This document shows, in pieces, positions 9,588 to 16,794 of a stretch of DNA of 64,000 bases. This stretch comes from Candidatus Epulonipiscium sp. (GTDB lineage Bacteria; Bacillota_A; Clostridia; Lachnospirales; Cellulosilyticaceae): assembly GCA_012841565.1 (NCBI GenBank), contig DUUM01000431.1, positions 12,230 to 76,229 on the forward strand, given 5' to 3'. Below the pieces are notes generated by a model that searched no databases, was not told where the DNA came from, and saw nothing but the letters and a program-made list of their open reading frames with translations. Numbering within the stretch: position 1 is the stretch's first letter; each line of letters begins with the position of its first letter. Made by a program: the position numbers and the translations under genes.

Positions 9588-10661
9588 GTGAGGAAAAATA
9601 AAAAGGTTTTGGTATCAATGGCGTTATCAATCGTAATGATGTTAGGAGTCGTAGGATGTGGTAAAAAAGCAAATGTAGTTGCTACCATTAACGGTGATTC
9701 ACTTACAGAAGCTACTTATAGGGCCTATTTGTTTAGTGTTAAAATGGAGATGGAACAAGGCTTTGGTCCTGGTATATGGGAGATAGAGATGGAAGGCGAA
9801 AGCATGGAAACAATAGCCAAAGAACGTGCGCTAGAATCAGCCATTGCAATGTCCGTTACAGCTAAAAAAGCAAAAGAAATGAAATTAAAACTAACTCAAG
9901 AAGAAAAAGATGAAGCAAAAAGCATAGCTACTAATTATGTGCAGCAATTAAAAGAATCTTTAGATGCAGAAGGTATCAAAGAAGAAACGCTTAGAATCAT
10001 GATGGAAGATATTTTAATCTCTCAAAAAGTGTTAGAAGAGCTAGCGGAGAAGTTTACACCTTCTCAAGATACTCAGGAGTTTGAAAAGTTTATAGAAACT
10101 AATAAAATGTACTTTGATAGTGTAACAGCGCAACATATATTAATTAGTACCAAAGATGCAGAGGGTAATTTACTACCAGCGGACAAGGGAAAAGAAGCCG
10201 AAGAAAAAGCTAAAATGGTATTAGGAAAAGCATTAGCGGGAGAAGATATGGCAGCCCTTGCTAAGGAATATTCTGAAGACCCGGGCTCTAAAGATACTGG
10301 CGGAGAATATACTTTTAAAAGAGGTGAAATGGTTCCGGAATTTGAAGAAGCAGCGTTTAACGGAGAAGAAGGAAAAGTCTATCCAGAAGTTGTACAAACA
10401 GATCATGGTTATCATATTATAAAGACTATAAAGATGGGTGCAGCGACAGAAGAAGAGATGAAAATGTCTTTTGAAGAAAATCAAAAAGCAGAGTATATAA
10501 ATGGTGAGATTGAAGAATGGATTACAGGTGCTAAAGTAGAAAAAACTGATATATATGACACCATTACAATTAAAAAACCAGAAGCTCAAGCAGCTGAACC
10601 AGGACAAGAAGAACCAGATGAAGAAAAAGAAGAAGTAAAAGAAGAAGTAAAAGAAAAATAA
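9588..10661 (+). CDS. Lipoprotein peptidyl-prolyl isomerase (PrsA/SurA-like parvulin)
   Basis: A secreted foldase anchored by lipid. The N terminus has a basic start, a hydrophobic stretch, and a lipobox ending VVGC (Cys about residue 25). A SurA-N-like helical region follows, then a parvulin domain at about 178-285 with TAQHILIS, DPGSKDTGGEYTFKRGEMV and TDHGYHIIK. The C-terminal tail is rich in Glu, Lys and Pro. Start is GTG at 9588 with AAGGAGAG upstream. It lies between mfd and spoVT, a place often held by a PPIase lipoprotein in Clostridia. It likely assists folding of exported proteins such as the window's own surface proteins. Confidence 0.9.
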   Translation: MRKNKKVLVSMALSIVMMLGVVGCGKKANVVATINGDSLTEATYRAYLFSVKMEMEQGFGPGIWEIEMEGESMETIAKERALESAIAMSVTAKKAKEMKLKLTQEEKDEAKSIATNYVQQLKESLDAEGIKEETLRIMMEDILISQKVLEELAEKFTPSQDTQEFEKFIETNKMYFDSVTAQHILISTKDAEGNLLPADKGKEAEEKAKMVLGKALAGEDMAALAKEYSEDPGSKDTGGEYTFKRGEMVPEFEEAAFNGEEGKVYPEVVQTDHGYHIIKTIKMGAATEEEMKMSFEENQKAEYINGEIEEWITGAKVEKTDIYDTITIKKPEAQAAEPGQEEPDEEKEEVKEEVKEK

Positions 10662-10671
10662 AGATATAAAA

Positions 10672-10721
10672 AACATAAGAAAAAGGCATATGAGAAATCT
10701 CATATGCCTTTTTCTTATGTT
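10672..10721 (+). terminator. Long intrinsic terminator
   Basis: A stem of more than 20 bp (10672-10694 with 10699-10721) with A-rich and T-rich arms. It separates the PPIase gene from spoVT. Confidence 0.88.
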
Positions 10722-10787
10722 AAAACGAACAAATACGAAATGACCCAAGTAATATAGAAAATTTTACATAGAGAAGATGAAAAGTAT

Positions 10788-10817
10788 GAATATTAAAGAA
10801 ACTTATGTGACATAATA
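10788..10817 (+). promoter_or_regulatory. Candidate sigma-G promoter of spoVT
   Basis: GAATA (10788-10792), 18 bases, then CATAATA (10811-10817). This fits the Bacillus sigma-G consensus (GHATR, 17-18 bases, CATWHTA). SpoVT is a known sigma-G gene in Bacillus. The match is by eye. Confidence 0.6.
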
Positions 10818-10874
10818 TAAATGAAATTAGAAGGTTTTACATCATGAGAAGAAAGACATAAGGAGGCGTTATAC

Positions 10875-11426
10875 TTGAAAGCAACAGGTATTGTAAGAAG
10901 AATTGATGATTTAGGAAGAGTTGTTATTCCAAAAGAGATTCGTAGGACACTTAGGATAAGGGAAGGTGATCCATTAGAAATTTTTACAGATATTGATGGG
11001 CAGATTGTACTAAAGAAATATTCGCCTATTGGAGAACTGGGTAATTTTGCCAAAGAATATGCAGAGGCTTTAGCGCAATCAACAGGTCATATAACTTGCA
11101 TTGCTGACAAAGATCAAATTATTGCAGTAGCTGGAGGATCAAAGAAGGAATTCATAGATAAGAGTATTAGTAGTACACTAGAGAAAGTTATTGAAGGAAG
11201 AACATTTTTTAGTGCCAAAAAAAATGACGATAGATTTATACCTATCTTATCTGAAGGAACAACAGATAGTTATCATAGTGAAATTATATTCCCTATTATT
11301 GCAGAAGGTGATGCTATAGGTGCAGTTATTTTTCTGTCGCCTAACGCAAACACAATAATGGGGGACGTAGAAGAGAAACTGGCACAATCAGCAGCAGGTT
11401 TTTTAGGTCGTCAGATGGAACAATAA
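10875..11426 (+). CDS. spoVT: Stage V sporulation transcription factor SpoVT
   Basis: A DNA-binding regulator of forespore genes late in sporulation. The 183-residue protein has an N-terminal AbrB swapped-hairpin domain (about 1-52, beginning MKATGIVRRIDDLGRVVIPKEI) and a C-terminal GAF-like domain (about 55-180). This length and pairing distinguish SpoVT from the short AbrB and Abh proteins. Start is TTG at 10875 with AAGGAGG a few bases before it. It is a single gene between two hairpins. Confidence 0.96.
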   Translation: MKATGIVRRIDDLGRVVIPKEIRRTLRIREGDPLEIFTDIDGQIVLKKYSPIGELGNFAKEYAEALAQSTGHITCIADKDQIIAVAGGSKKEFIDKSISSTLEKVIEGRTFFSAKKNDDRFIPILSEGTTDSYHSEIIFPIIAEGDAIGAVIFLSPNANTIMGDVEEKLAQSAAGFLGRQMEQ

Positions 11427-11460
11427 TAAGATATCCCGATAATCTATCGGGATATCTTAT
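11426..11460 (+). terminator. Hairpin after spoVT
   Basis: A perfect 15-bp inverted repeat (11426-11440 with 11446-11460) that begins at the last base of the stop codon. The T tract behind it is weak, so it may stabilise the mRNA end as much as terminate. Confidence 0.7.
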
Positions 11461-11571
11461 TATTGCTATTGAAATTAATGGCTGTATCCTTTATGATATA
11501 AGTAATACAATATATCTGCCTAATAGTAAATGTATTAAACATGCACTTTGACAAACAATATCAATATAACC

Positions 11572-11600
11572 TTGACAAAAAGTGTATAAAAGCTTATAAA
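11572..11600 (+). promoter_or_regulatory. Promoter of the HU gene
   Basis: TTGACA (11572-11577), 17 bases, TATAAA (11595-11600). It sits in the 340-base gap 11427-11766, which otherwise holds the spoVT hairpin and a 13-bp tandem duplication. The transcript would have a leader of about 160 bases before the HU start. Confidence 0.75.
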
Positions 11601-11685
11601 TATATTTAGGTATATTGATAAAGATAGCATTTGAAGAGCATATACCTTGTAATATAGGGCAACTCGAGACGATGTAAAACAATGT

Positions 11686-11713
11686 AATGAGAATCTAGAA
11701 TGAGAATCTAGAA
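11686..11713 (+). repeat. 13-bp tandem duplication in the HU leader
   Basis: The unit AATGAGAATCTAG occurs twice back to back (11686-11698 and 11699-11711), plus two bases of a third copy. It lies about 50 bases ahead of the HU start codon, between promoter and ribosome site. Confidence 0.9.
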
Positions 11714-11766
11714 ATTTCATACATAAAACACATGCATAAGCATGTATATTTTAGGAGGCGTAAACT

Positions 11767-12048
11767 ATGAATAAGTCAGAATTAGTTACAGCAATGGTTG
11801 AGAAGACAGGGTTAACTAAAAAGGATACTGAAAAGGCGCTAAAAGCTTTTGAAGAAGCAGTAACAGAAGAATTAGCAGCAGGTGGCAGAGTTCAATTAGT
11901 TGGATTTGGCACATTTGAAGTAACAAAAAGAGCAGAACGTGAAGGAAGAAATCCTAAGACAGAAGAGAAAATTATTATTCCAGCTACAAACGCACCAAAG
12001 TTTAAAGCAGGTAAAGCATTAAAGGATTCTGTTAACGGAAGAAGATAA
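11767..12048 (+). CDS. DNA-binding protein HU
   Basis: A nucleoid protein that bends DNA without sequence preference. The 93-residue protein begins MNKSELVTAMVEKTGLTKKD and has the signature GFGTFEVTKRAEREGRNPKT, whose Pro tips the DNA-intercalating arm. AGGAGGCG precedes the ATG. It has its own promoter and terminator, so it is a single-gene unit. Length is typical for HU. Confidence 0.97.
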   Translation: MNKSELVTAMVEKTGLTKKDTEKALKAFEEAVTEELAAGGRVQLVGFGTFEVTKRAEREGRNPKTEEKIIIPATNAPKFKAGKALKDSVNGRR

Positions 12049-12065
12049 TCTAAAATACAACTAAT

Positions 12066-12096
12066 AAAAATCTACACTAACTAGTGTAGATTTTTT
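12066..12096 (+). terminator. Intrinsic terminator after HU
   Basis: AAATCTACACTA pairs with TAGTGTAGATTT, followed by T residues. Confidence 0.92.
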
Positions 12097-12132
12097 GTAC
12101 CATATAATATTGAAAAGGAAAGGAAGTAACAT

Positions 12133-12372
12133 ATGCGTATTGATAAGTATTTGAAAGTAGCAAGAATTATTAAGCGTCGTACGATTGCTAATGAGGCTTG
12201 TGATGCGGGAAGAGTATCAATTAATGATAAAGTTATTAAATCAGGTACACAGGTTAAAAAGGGTGATATTATAGAGATTAGATTTGGCAATAACACAACT
12301 AAGTTTGAAGTGTTAGATATTAAAGAACATATTAAAAAAGAAGAAGCGGCTAACTTGTACAGAATGATGTAA
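12133..12372 (+). CDS. rqcP: S4-domain RNA-binding protein RqcP (YabO/Hsp15-like)
   Basis: A 79-residue protein that is almost entirely an S4 domain: MRIDKYLKVARIIKRRTIANEAC and GRVSINDKVIKSG. In Bacillus the orthologue YabO (RqcP) works with RqcH on stalled 50S subunits, adding alanine tails for quality control. The location ahead of yabP and yabQ is the same as in Bacillus. AAAGGAAAGGAAG provides the ribosome site. The short C-terminal tail is Lys-rich. Confidence 0.9.
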   Translation: MRIDKYLKVARIIKRRTIANEACDAGRVSINDKVIKSGTQVKKGDIIEIRFGNNTTKFEVLDIKEHIKKEEAANLYRMM

Positions 12373-12383
12373 TAATATGGGAA

Positions 12384-12425
12384 CCCCTTCAATATAGATA
12401 TAATAGAGTATTTATTATGAAGGGG
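12384..12425 (+). promoter_or_regulatory. Inverted repeat overlapping the yabP ribosome site
   Basis: CCCCTTCA (12384-12391) is perfectly complementary to TGAAGGGG (12418-12425). The downstream arm is part of the purine-rich ribosome site of yabP, so the stem could hide it. The 26-base A/T-rich loop could also hold a sporulation promoter. Confidence 0.5.
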
Positions 12426-12434
12426 TGGGGGAAG

Positions 12435-12713
12435 ATGGATGATAGGACTGGGCGTAAGCACTCTATAGCTATTCAAGAGCGTAATCAAGTCGTTATTATA
12501 GGAGTTGTTGACGTGTTTTCATTTGATGAGATTCAAGTGGATGTAGAGACTGTTCAAGGCATGCTCCTAATTCAAGGAGAAAGCTTACATATTACACGTT
12601 TAAGTTTAGATAAGGGAGATTTAGAGTTAGAAGGATTAATCCATAGCATCACTTATCATGATAATCATATAGGAAAACCAGGAGGTTCATTTCTTGGAAA
12701 ATTATTTAAATAA
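12435..12713 (+). CDS. yabP: Sporulation protein YabP
   Basis: A 92-residue protein of the YabP/YqfC family, needed in Bacillus for spore formation in the mother cell. It has the family pattern RHSI-like start (GRKHSIAIQERNQVVIIGVVDVFSFDE) and the ending PGGSFLGKLFK. I place the start at ATG 12435, after the AGGGGTGGGGGA site; an ATG at 12417 lies before it. It is 14 bases from yabQ, as in Bacillus. Confidence 0.93.
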   Translation: MDDRTGRKHSIAIQERNQVVIIGVVDVFSFDEIQVDVETVQGMLLIQGESLHITRLSLDKGDLELEGLIHSITYHDNHIGKPGGSFLGKLFK

Positions 12714-12727
12714 GAGGTGGATTAGGA

Positions 12728-13246
12728 ATGGTAGCTATTAATGAGCAGGCCTTTCTGTTTTTAACATGTGTTAAGACAGGAATAATAATGGGGATCCTAT
12801 ATGATTTAATTCGTGTTTTTCGAAAGATTATTCATCATTATAATTGGGTAGTGCAGTTGGAAGATTTATTATACTGGATTACTTGTGGATGCTTTGCGTT
12901 TATAATGATATACTGGCGAAATTATGGGCAAATAAGAAGTTTTGTATTTTTGGGAATTATAATTGGACTAACCTTATATTTTTGCACAGTCAGTATTTTG
13001 GTTATGAAAATTACAACACAAATAATTAACTGGGCTAAAAAGGCGATAAATAAGTTCTTACACTTTATATTCATACCAATTAAGTGTATAATACTAACTA
13101 TACGTATTCCTATTAATGCTATTTCAAATAAATATAAGGCAATTAATAGATTTAGGGCGTTGCATAAGCAAAAATCGAAAGTAAAATGGAGAAGACGAAG
13201 GGCTAAACTTAGAACCCAGCTAAGGATAATAAAAGCAAAAAGATAA
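12728..13246 (+). CDS. yabQ: Spore cortex biosynthesis protein YabQ
   Basis: A 172-residue membrane protein. About four hydrophobic segments lie in the first 110 residues (FLTCVKTGIIMGILYDLIR; LLYWITCGCFAFIMIYW; FVFLGIIIGLTLYFCTV; and one near 115-130). A strongly basic tail follows (KVKWRRRRAKLRTQLR). YabQ is needed for cortex formation in Bacillus and sits in the outer forespore membrane. The tail is more basic than I would expect. The yabP-yabQ-divIC order supports the call. Confidence 0.9.
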   Translation: MVAINEQAFLFLTCVKTGIIMGILYDLIRVFRKIIHHYNWVVQLEDLLYWITCGCFAFIMIYWRNYGQIRSFVFLGIIIGLTLYFCTVSILVMKITTQIINWAKKAINKFLHFIFIPIKCIILTIRIPINAISNKYKAINRFRALHKQKSKVKWRRRRAKLRTQLRIIKAKR

Positions 13247-13269
13247 CGAATGAAAAAATCAGGGGGGAC

Positions 13270-13563
13270 ATGATGGGGAATAAACAAGCAAACACAGGCG
13301 TGCCTACAGGTTTTATAAGGTTAATTGCAATTCTAGTTGTGGTCACACTTGGTTATAATAGTATAAAGTTGGTAAAGGTTTCTGCTAGTCTTGAGCAACA
13401 AGTTAAGGAAACCAAAAAAGAAGTAGCCATGGAAAGTAAAAAATTAGCAGATTTAAAGATAGAATATGAAAATATAGAATCATTGCAGACGGTAGAAAGT
13501 ATTGCAAGAGAAAAATTAGGATTTGTAAAAGAGGACGAAATTGTATTTAGAGAAAAATACTAA
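13270..13563 (+). CDS. divIC: Septum formation initiator, DivIC/FtsB type
   Basis: A 97-residue bitopic membrane protein of the divisome. One transmembrane helix (about 15-35) is followed by a coiled coil (about 38-75, LEQQVKETKKEVAMESKKLADLK) and the ending VESIAREKLGFVKEDEIVF, which is typical of DivIC/FtsB. Two overlapping ATG codons (13270 and 13273) follow AGGGGGG. It is the last gene before the tRNA cluster, as in Bacillus. Confidence 0.9.
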   Translation: MMGNKQANTGVPTGFIRLIAILVVVTLGYNSIKLVKVSASLEQQVKETKKEVAMESKKLADLKIEYENIESLQTVESIAREKLGFVKEDEIVFREKY

Positions 13564-13582
13564 TAATACTTTATAAAACACC

Positions 13583-13611
13583 TTGACAATTCCTTGAACC
13601 ATGCGTATAAT
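13583..13611 (+). promoter_or_regulatory. Consensus promoter of the tRNA-Met pair
   Basis: TTGACA (13583-13588), exactly 17 bases, TATAAT (13606-13611): a perfect sigma-A consensus, about 30 bases ahead of the first tRNA. Region 13564-14025 has no protein gene; it holds this promoter, two tRNAs, a terminator and the spoIIE promoter. Confidence 0.93.
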
Positions 13612-13640
13612 AGTAAAAGTAGTCAAAAAAACAATAATAT

Positions 13641-13714
13641 CGCGGAGTGGAGCAGTATGGCAGCTCGTCGGGCTCATAACCCGGAGGTCAGAGGTTCAAA
13701 TCCTCTCTCCGCAA
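13641..13714 (+). tRNA. Initiator tRNA-fMet (CAT)
   Basis: Cloverleaf with anticodon CAT. The acceptor begins with C1 opposite A72 (no pair) and the anticodon stem has three G-C pairs (GGG/CCC); both mark bacterial initiator tRNA. The CCA end is not encoded, so maturation would need 3' trimming and CCA addition. Confidence 0.95.
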
Positions 13715-13720
13715 TAGTTT

Positions 13721-13794
13721 GGCGGAATAGCTCAGCTGGCTAGAGCATGCGGTTCATACCCGCAGGGTCGTGGGTTCAAGTCCCTCTTCCGCTA
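13721..13794 (+). tRNA. Elongator tRNA-Met (CAT)
   Basis: Cloverleaf with anticodon CAT; the body resembles Bacillus elongator tRNA-Met rather than the CAT-anticodon tRNA-Ile. The CCA end is not encoded. Position 50-64 of the T stem is a T-T mismatch and position 1-72 is a G-T wobble. Confidence 0.9.
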
Positions 13795-13813
13795 CTTCTA
13801 ACCCTTAATGGGC

Positions 13814-13857
13814 AAAAAATCCTAATTAATTATTAAATAATTAATTAGGATTTTTTT
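13814..13857 (+). terminator. Terminator of the tRNA unit
   Basis: A long A/T-rich stem (AAATCCTAATTAATTATT and its complement) with seven T at the end. Confidence 0.92.
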
Positions 13858-13939
13858 GTGTCCGTAGAAAAACTTTTAGGATATTAACGCATATCTTAGA
13901 ACCAGTTGTCAAAAAGTTATGTAAGAGTTGTCCTAGTTA

Positions 13940-13972
13940 TTTACAATTTTATCCCGCTGCTTATTTTATAAT
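13940..13972 (+). promoter_or_regulatory. Candidate Spo0A-dependent spoIIE promoter with 21-base spacing
   Basis: TTTACA (13940-13945) and TATAAT (13967-13972) are 21 bases apart, too wide for unaided sigma-A. The Bacillus spoIIE and spoIIG promoters have the same long spacing and need Spo0A. A near-match to a Spo0A box (TGTCAAA, 13907-13913; consensus TGTCGAA) lies just upstream. Confidence 0.55.
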
Positions 13973-14025
13973 ACAGATAAGAAACATTAACGATTGAACG
14001 TTAATGAAAAATAAGGGGGATAAGA

Positions 14026-16407
14026 ATGAATAAGATTTTAGAATATACTTATGAGAAGCTGGTTAGTAAACGGGTTTTCAGCTCTATAAGGTGGAATGAG
14101 TTAGCTATTTGTCTGATTGGTTTTATGATTGGAAGGATTAACATATTAAGCGGATGGAATCCCCTTAGCGTTGCTTATGTAGGCGCAACTCACCAAACAA
14201 AAAACTTACAAAAATGGAATGGTATTTTTACAATATTAGGGATTTTATCTGTAACACAGTCCTTATCCCTAACAATTAAGTATATTACAGCTATCCTACT
14301 TATATTACTTGTAAGATGGTATATGGAAGGAATGCATTATAAAGTAAGATTAGGGGGACAAGTGGCCATTACTATAGGAGCCACCTTTGTAATTAGTATC
14401 ATTATAATTGCTGTTCGTGGATTTACATGGTATGACTTTGCCCAAACCATATTAGAACTTATTTTTATATTTGCATTTGTGTTCATATACCACAAAGGGA
14501 CGGAATTAATACTGGAAAATAAAAAGAATCAGCTTACTAACCAGCAAGTAATAGGTGCAACAGTTCTTTTAGTCAGTATGATTGGTGGAATGGTTGAATT
14601 ATATATTGAATTTTCTAAGGGGAATAGAATTTATATAAGGGATATTATGTGTTTTTTTATAATCATAAGCATATCCTATCTAGGGGAGACGTCAGTAGGG
14701 GCAGCTATGGGCACGGTAATAGGGACGTTACTTGTTATGATTGGCTATATACCACCCCATCTCATTAGTATATATGCGTTAGCAGGATTAGGTGGGGGGT
14801 TACTTGCACCTTTAGGAAAACTAGGGGCAGTTCTAGGGGTTTTAAGTGGACACATGATAGGAATTTACTTTATCAACGACGCAGTAATAGATCTGAGTTT
14901 GTTAGGTGCCTACTTTATAGGTGTTATGATATTTCTAATATGCCCCAAAAACTTTTTTGGTTTTTCTAATTGGTTTGGTAATAAAGAAAGGGAATATGAG
15001 CAAGAGGTTCATATGGATCGCATTCAAAAATTAACAACTATAAAGTTGGAAAGTTTTGCAGAAGCATTTAAAAAGCTATCTAACACTTTTGGAGCAATGT
15101 CTGTAAAAAAGACCTCTTTAACCCAAAAGGATATATCGCGTTTGTTCGAAGATGTTACAGATAAGGTATGTACGGGATGTGGACTGGCAGATTACTGTTG
15201 GAATAAGGATTTTTATAATACATACCAATCAGCCTACGGCATATTAGCGGCAGCAGAGCAAAAAGATAAAATAACACCAGCTGATGTGCCAGAGGAATTT
15301 AAGAAAAAGTGTATAAGGCTAGAGAACTTTGTACACACTTTAGATCAAACTTTTGAATTATATAAACAAAATCTAATGTGGCAAAATAGAATCGTTGAAA
15401 GCAGGGAATTAGTATCTGAGCAACTAGGAGCTGTAGCTTCTATTATTAAGAAATTATCCAATGAAATCGAACAACAAGTGGTATTTAAAAGAGATATGGA
15501 AAAGCAGGTTAAAGAAGAATTAGCGGCCAAAGGAATAAAGATCAAAGATGCACTTATTATCTTAACGGCAAATGAAAAATATGAAGTAACGATTATTACA
15601 GATCGTAAAATAGACTATGCTAATGGGAAAAATACCATAATATCTATTTTAAATAATGTGATAGGAAGAATATTTGAAGTAGAGCAACATAATTACGGAA
15701 ATAACCAAGATGAGGTTACCACTAAGTTTAAAGAAGTTTATAAATACAGGGTCGTAGCGGCGACTTCAAATATTGCAAAAGTAGGCAGTGTTTCAGGGGA
15801 TCAGTATTCCGTAATGGAAATTTCAAATGGTCAATACTTATTAGCGATTTCAGATGGTATGGGAAGTGGCCTATCGGCCTATAATGAAAGTACGGCAACC
15901 ATTGAACTTTTGGAAGAATTTATTGGAGCAGGATTTGAGAAGGATATGGCCATCAGGCTAATTAACTCGGTGCTGATACTTAAATCTAGTGAAGAAGTAT
16001 TTTCAACCATGGATATGGCAATAGTAGATATGCACAGTGGTATAACGGAATTCATTAAAATAGGAGCAGCAACTACTTTTGTAAAAAAGAAGAATTATGT
16101 AGAAATTTTAGGATCCAATAGTTTGCCGGCTGGCATTTTAAGCAAGGTAGATATAGAAACACAAAAAAGGCAACTTAGAGATGGTGATATGATTATCATG
16201 GTAAGCGATGGTATTCTAGATATAGAAAAAGATAAATTTAATCAAGAAAATACATTTATAAGGCTGATAGAAGAAGTGGATACAAATAACCCACAGTATA
16301 TGGCAGATAGCTTGTTAGAGAAAGCCAAAGATCTCATTTGCGGTGAAATTGATGATGATATGACGATTATTGTTGCAAGAATTTGGGAGAAGCCGTATAA
16401 AAACTAA
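14026..16407 (+). CDS. spoIIE: Stage II sporulation protein E, phosphatase
   Basis: A membrane PP2C phosphatase that dephosphorylates SpoIIAA to release sigma-F in the forespore and that also acts at the polar septum. The 793-residue protein has about ten hydrophobic segments (about 20-310), a central cytoplasmic region with a Cys pair region (VCTGCGLADYCWNK), and a C-terminal PP2C domain (about 575-790) with LLAISDGMGSGLSAYNES, FSTMDMAIVD, IMVSDGILD and a final DDDMTIIVARI. ATG at 14026 follows AAGGGGGA. Length and order match the Bacillus protein. Confidence 0.97.
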   Translation: MNKILEYTYEKLVSKRVFSSIRWNELAICLIGFMIGRINILSGWNPLSVAYVGATHQTKNLQKWNGIFTILGILSVTQSLSLTIKYITAILLILLVRWYMEGMHYKVRLGGQVAITIGATFVISIIIIAVRGFTWYDFAQTILELIFIFAFVFIYHKGTELILENKKNQLTNQQVIGATVLLVSMIGGMVELYIEFSKGNRIYIRDIMCFFIIISISYLGETSVGAAMGTVIGTLLVMIGYIPPHLISIYALAGLGGGLLAPLGKLGAVLGVLSGHMIGIYFINDAVIDLSLLGAYFIGVMIFLICPKNFFGFSNWFGNKEREYEQEVHMDRIQKLTTIKLESFAEAFKKLSNTFGAMSVKKTSLTQKDISRLFEDVTDKVCTGCGLADYCWNKDFYNTYQSAYGILAAAEQKDKITPADVPEEFKKKCIRLENFVHTLDQTFELYKQNLMWQNRIVESRELVSEQLGAVASIIKKLSNEIEQQVVFKRDMEKQVKEELAAKGIKIKDALIILTANEKYEVTIITDRKIDYANGKNTIISILNNVIGRIFEVEQHNYGNNQDEVTTKFKEVYKYRVVAATSNIAKVGSVSGDQYSVMEISNGQYLLAISDGMGSGLSAYNESTATIELLEEFIGAGFEKDMAIRLINSVLILKSSEEVFSTMDMAIVDMHSGITEFIKIGAATTFVKKKNYVEILGSNSLPAGILSKVDIETQKRQLRDGDMIIMVSDGILDIEKDKFNQENTFIRLIEEVDTNNPQYMADSLLEKAKDLICGEIDDDMTIIVARIWEKPYKN

Positions 16408-16453
16408 GAAAAAGTGGGAGACTCCAATTAAAGTGATATGGAGGCTCAAAATC

Positions 16454-16711
16454 ATGGAAAAAGAGCAAGTTATTAAAATAAAGGGCAACGAAGATGGATG
16501 GTACAAAGAAGCAATCTTTGTTATCAATAAGGGGATTGTGGTTTCCTGCACTCATAAAGACCTGCAGCAAAGGGCTGATTTAATTATTGGTAACCATGCC
16601 AAGAAGAATGGTTTGGGTCCCCAGGTGAAATATGAGTCCACAGATAAAGCCTTAAACCTCATATTATTTAGTAGCATAGGCATATTAATAATATGTCTAT
16701 GGTTATTATAA
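16454..16711 (+). CDS. Small membrane protein of unknown function
   Basis: An 85-residue product. The first 65 residues are soluble and mixed-charge (MEKEQVIKIKGNEDGWYKEA; INKGIVVSCTHKDLQQRADL). The last 17 form one hydrophobic helix (LILFSSIGILIICLWLL), so it is a tail-anchored candidate. GGAGG at 16440-16444 supports the ATG at 16454; the longer in-frame ORF from 16370 runs back into spoIIE and has no better site. It lies 46 bases after spoIIE and before a terminator, so it may be co-transcribed with spoIIE and expressed in sporulation. I do not recognise the family. Confidence 0.75.
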   Translation: MEKEQVIKIKGNEDGWYKEAIFVINKGIVVSCTHKDLQQRADLIIGNHAKKNGLGPQVKYESTDKALNLILFSSIGILIICLWLL

Positions 16712-16718
16712 AAGTACT

Positions 16719-16747
16719 GCAATGTGTCTATACATTGCTTTTTTTTT
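16719..16747 (+). terminator. Intrinsic terminator of the spoIIE unit
   Basis: GCAATGT (16719-16725) pairs with ACATTGC (16732-16738), followed by nine T. Confidence 0.9.
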
Positions 16748-16794
16748 ATTTATCTCTTACAATAAGAGGACTTATTAGAAATGAAGGGGATATT

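Noticed and set aside
10233..10748. 171-codon reading frame on the minus strand, rich in Phe
   Set aside because: It is antisense to the Glu/Lys-rich end of the PPIase gene and to its terminator. The composition is the complement of GAA/AAA codons, with no ribosome site or domain.
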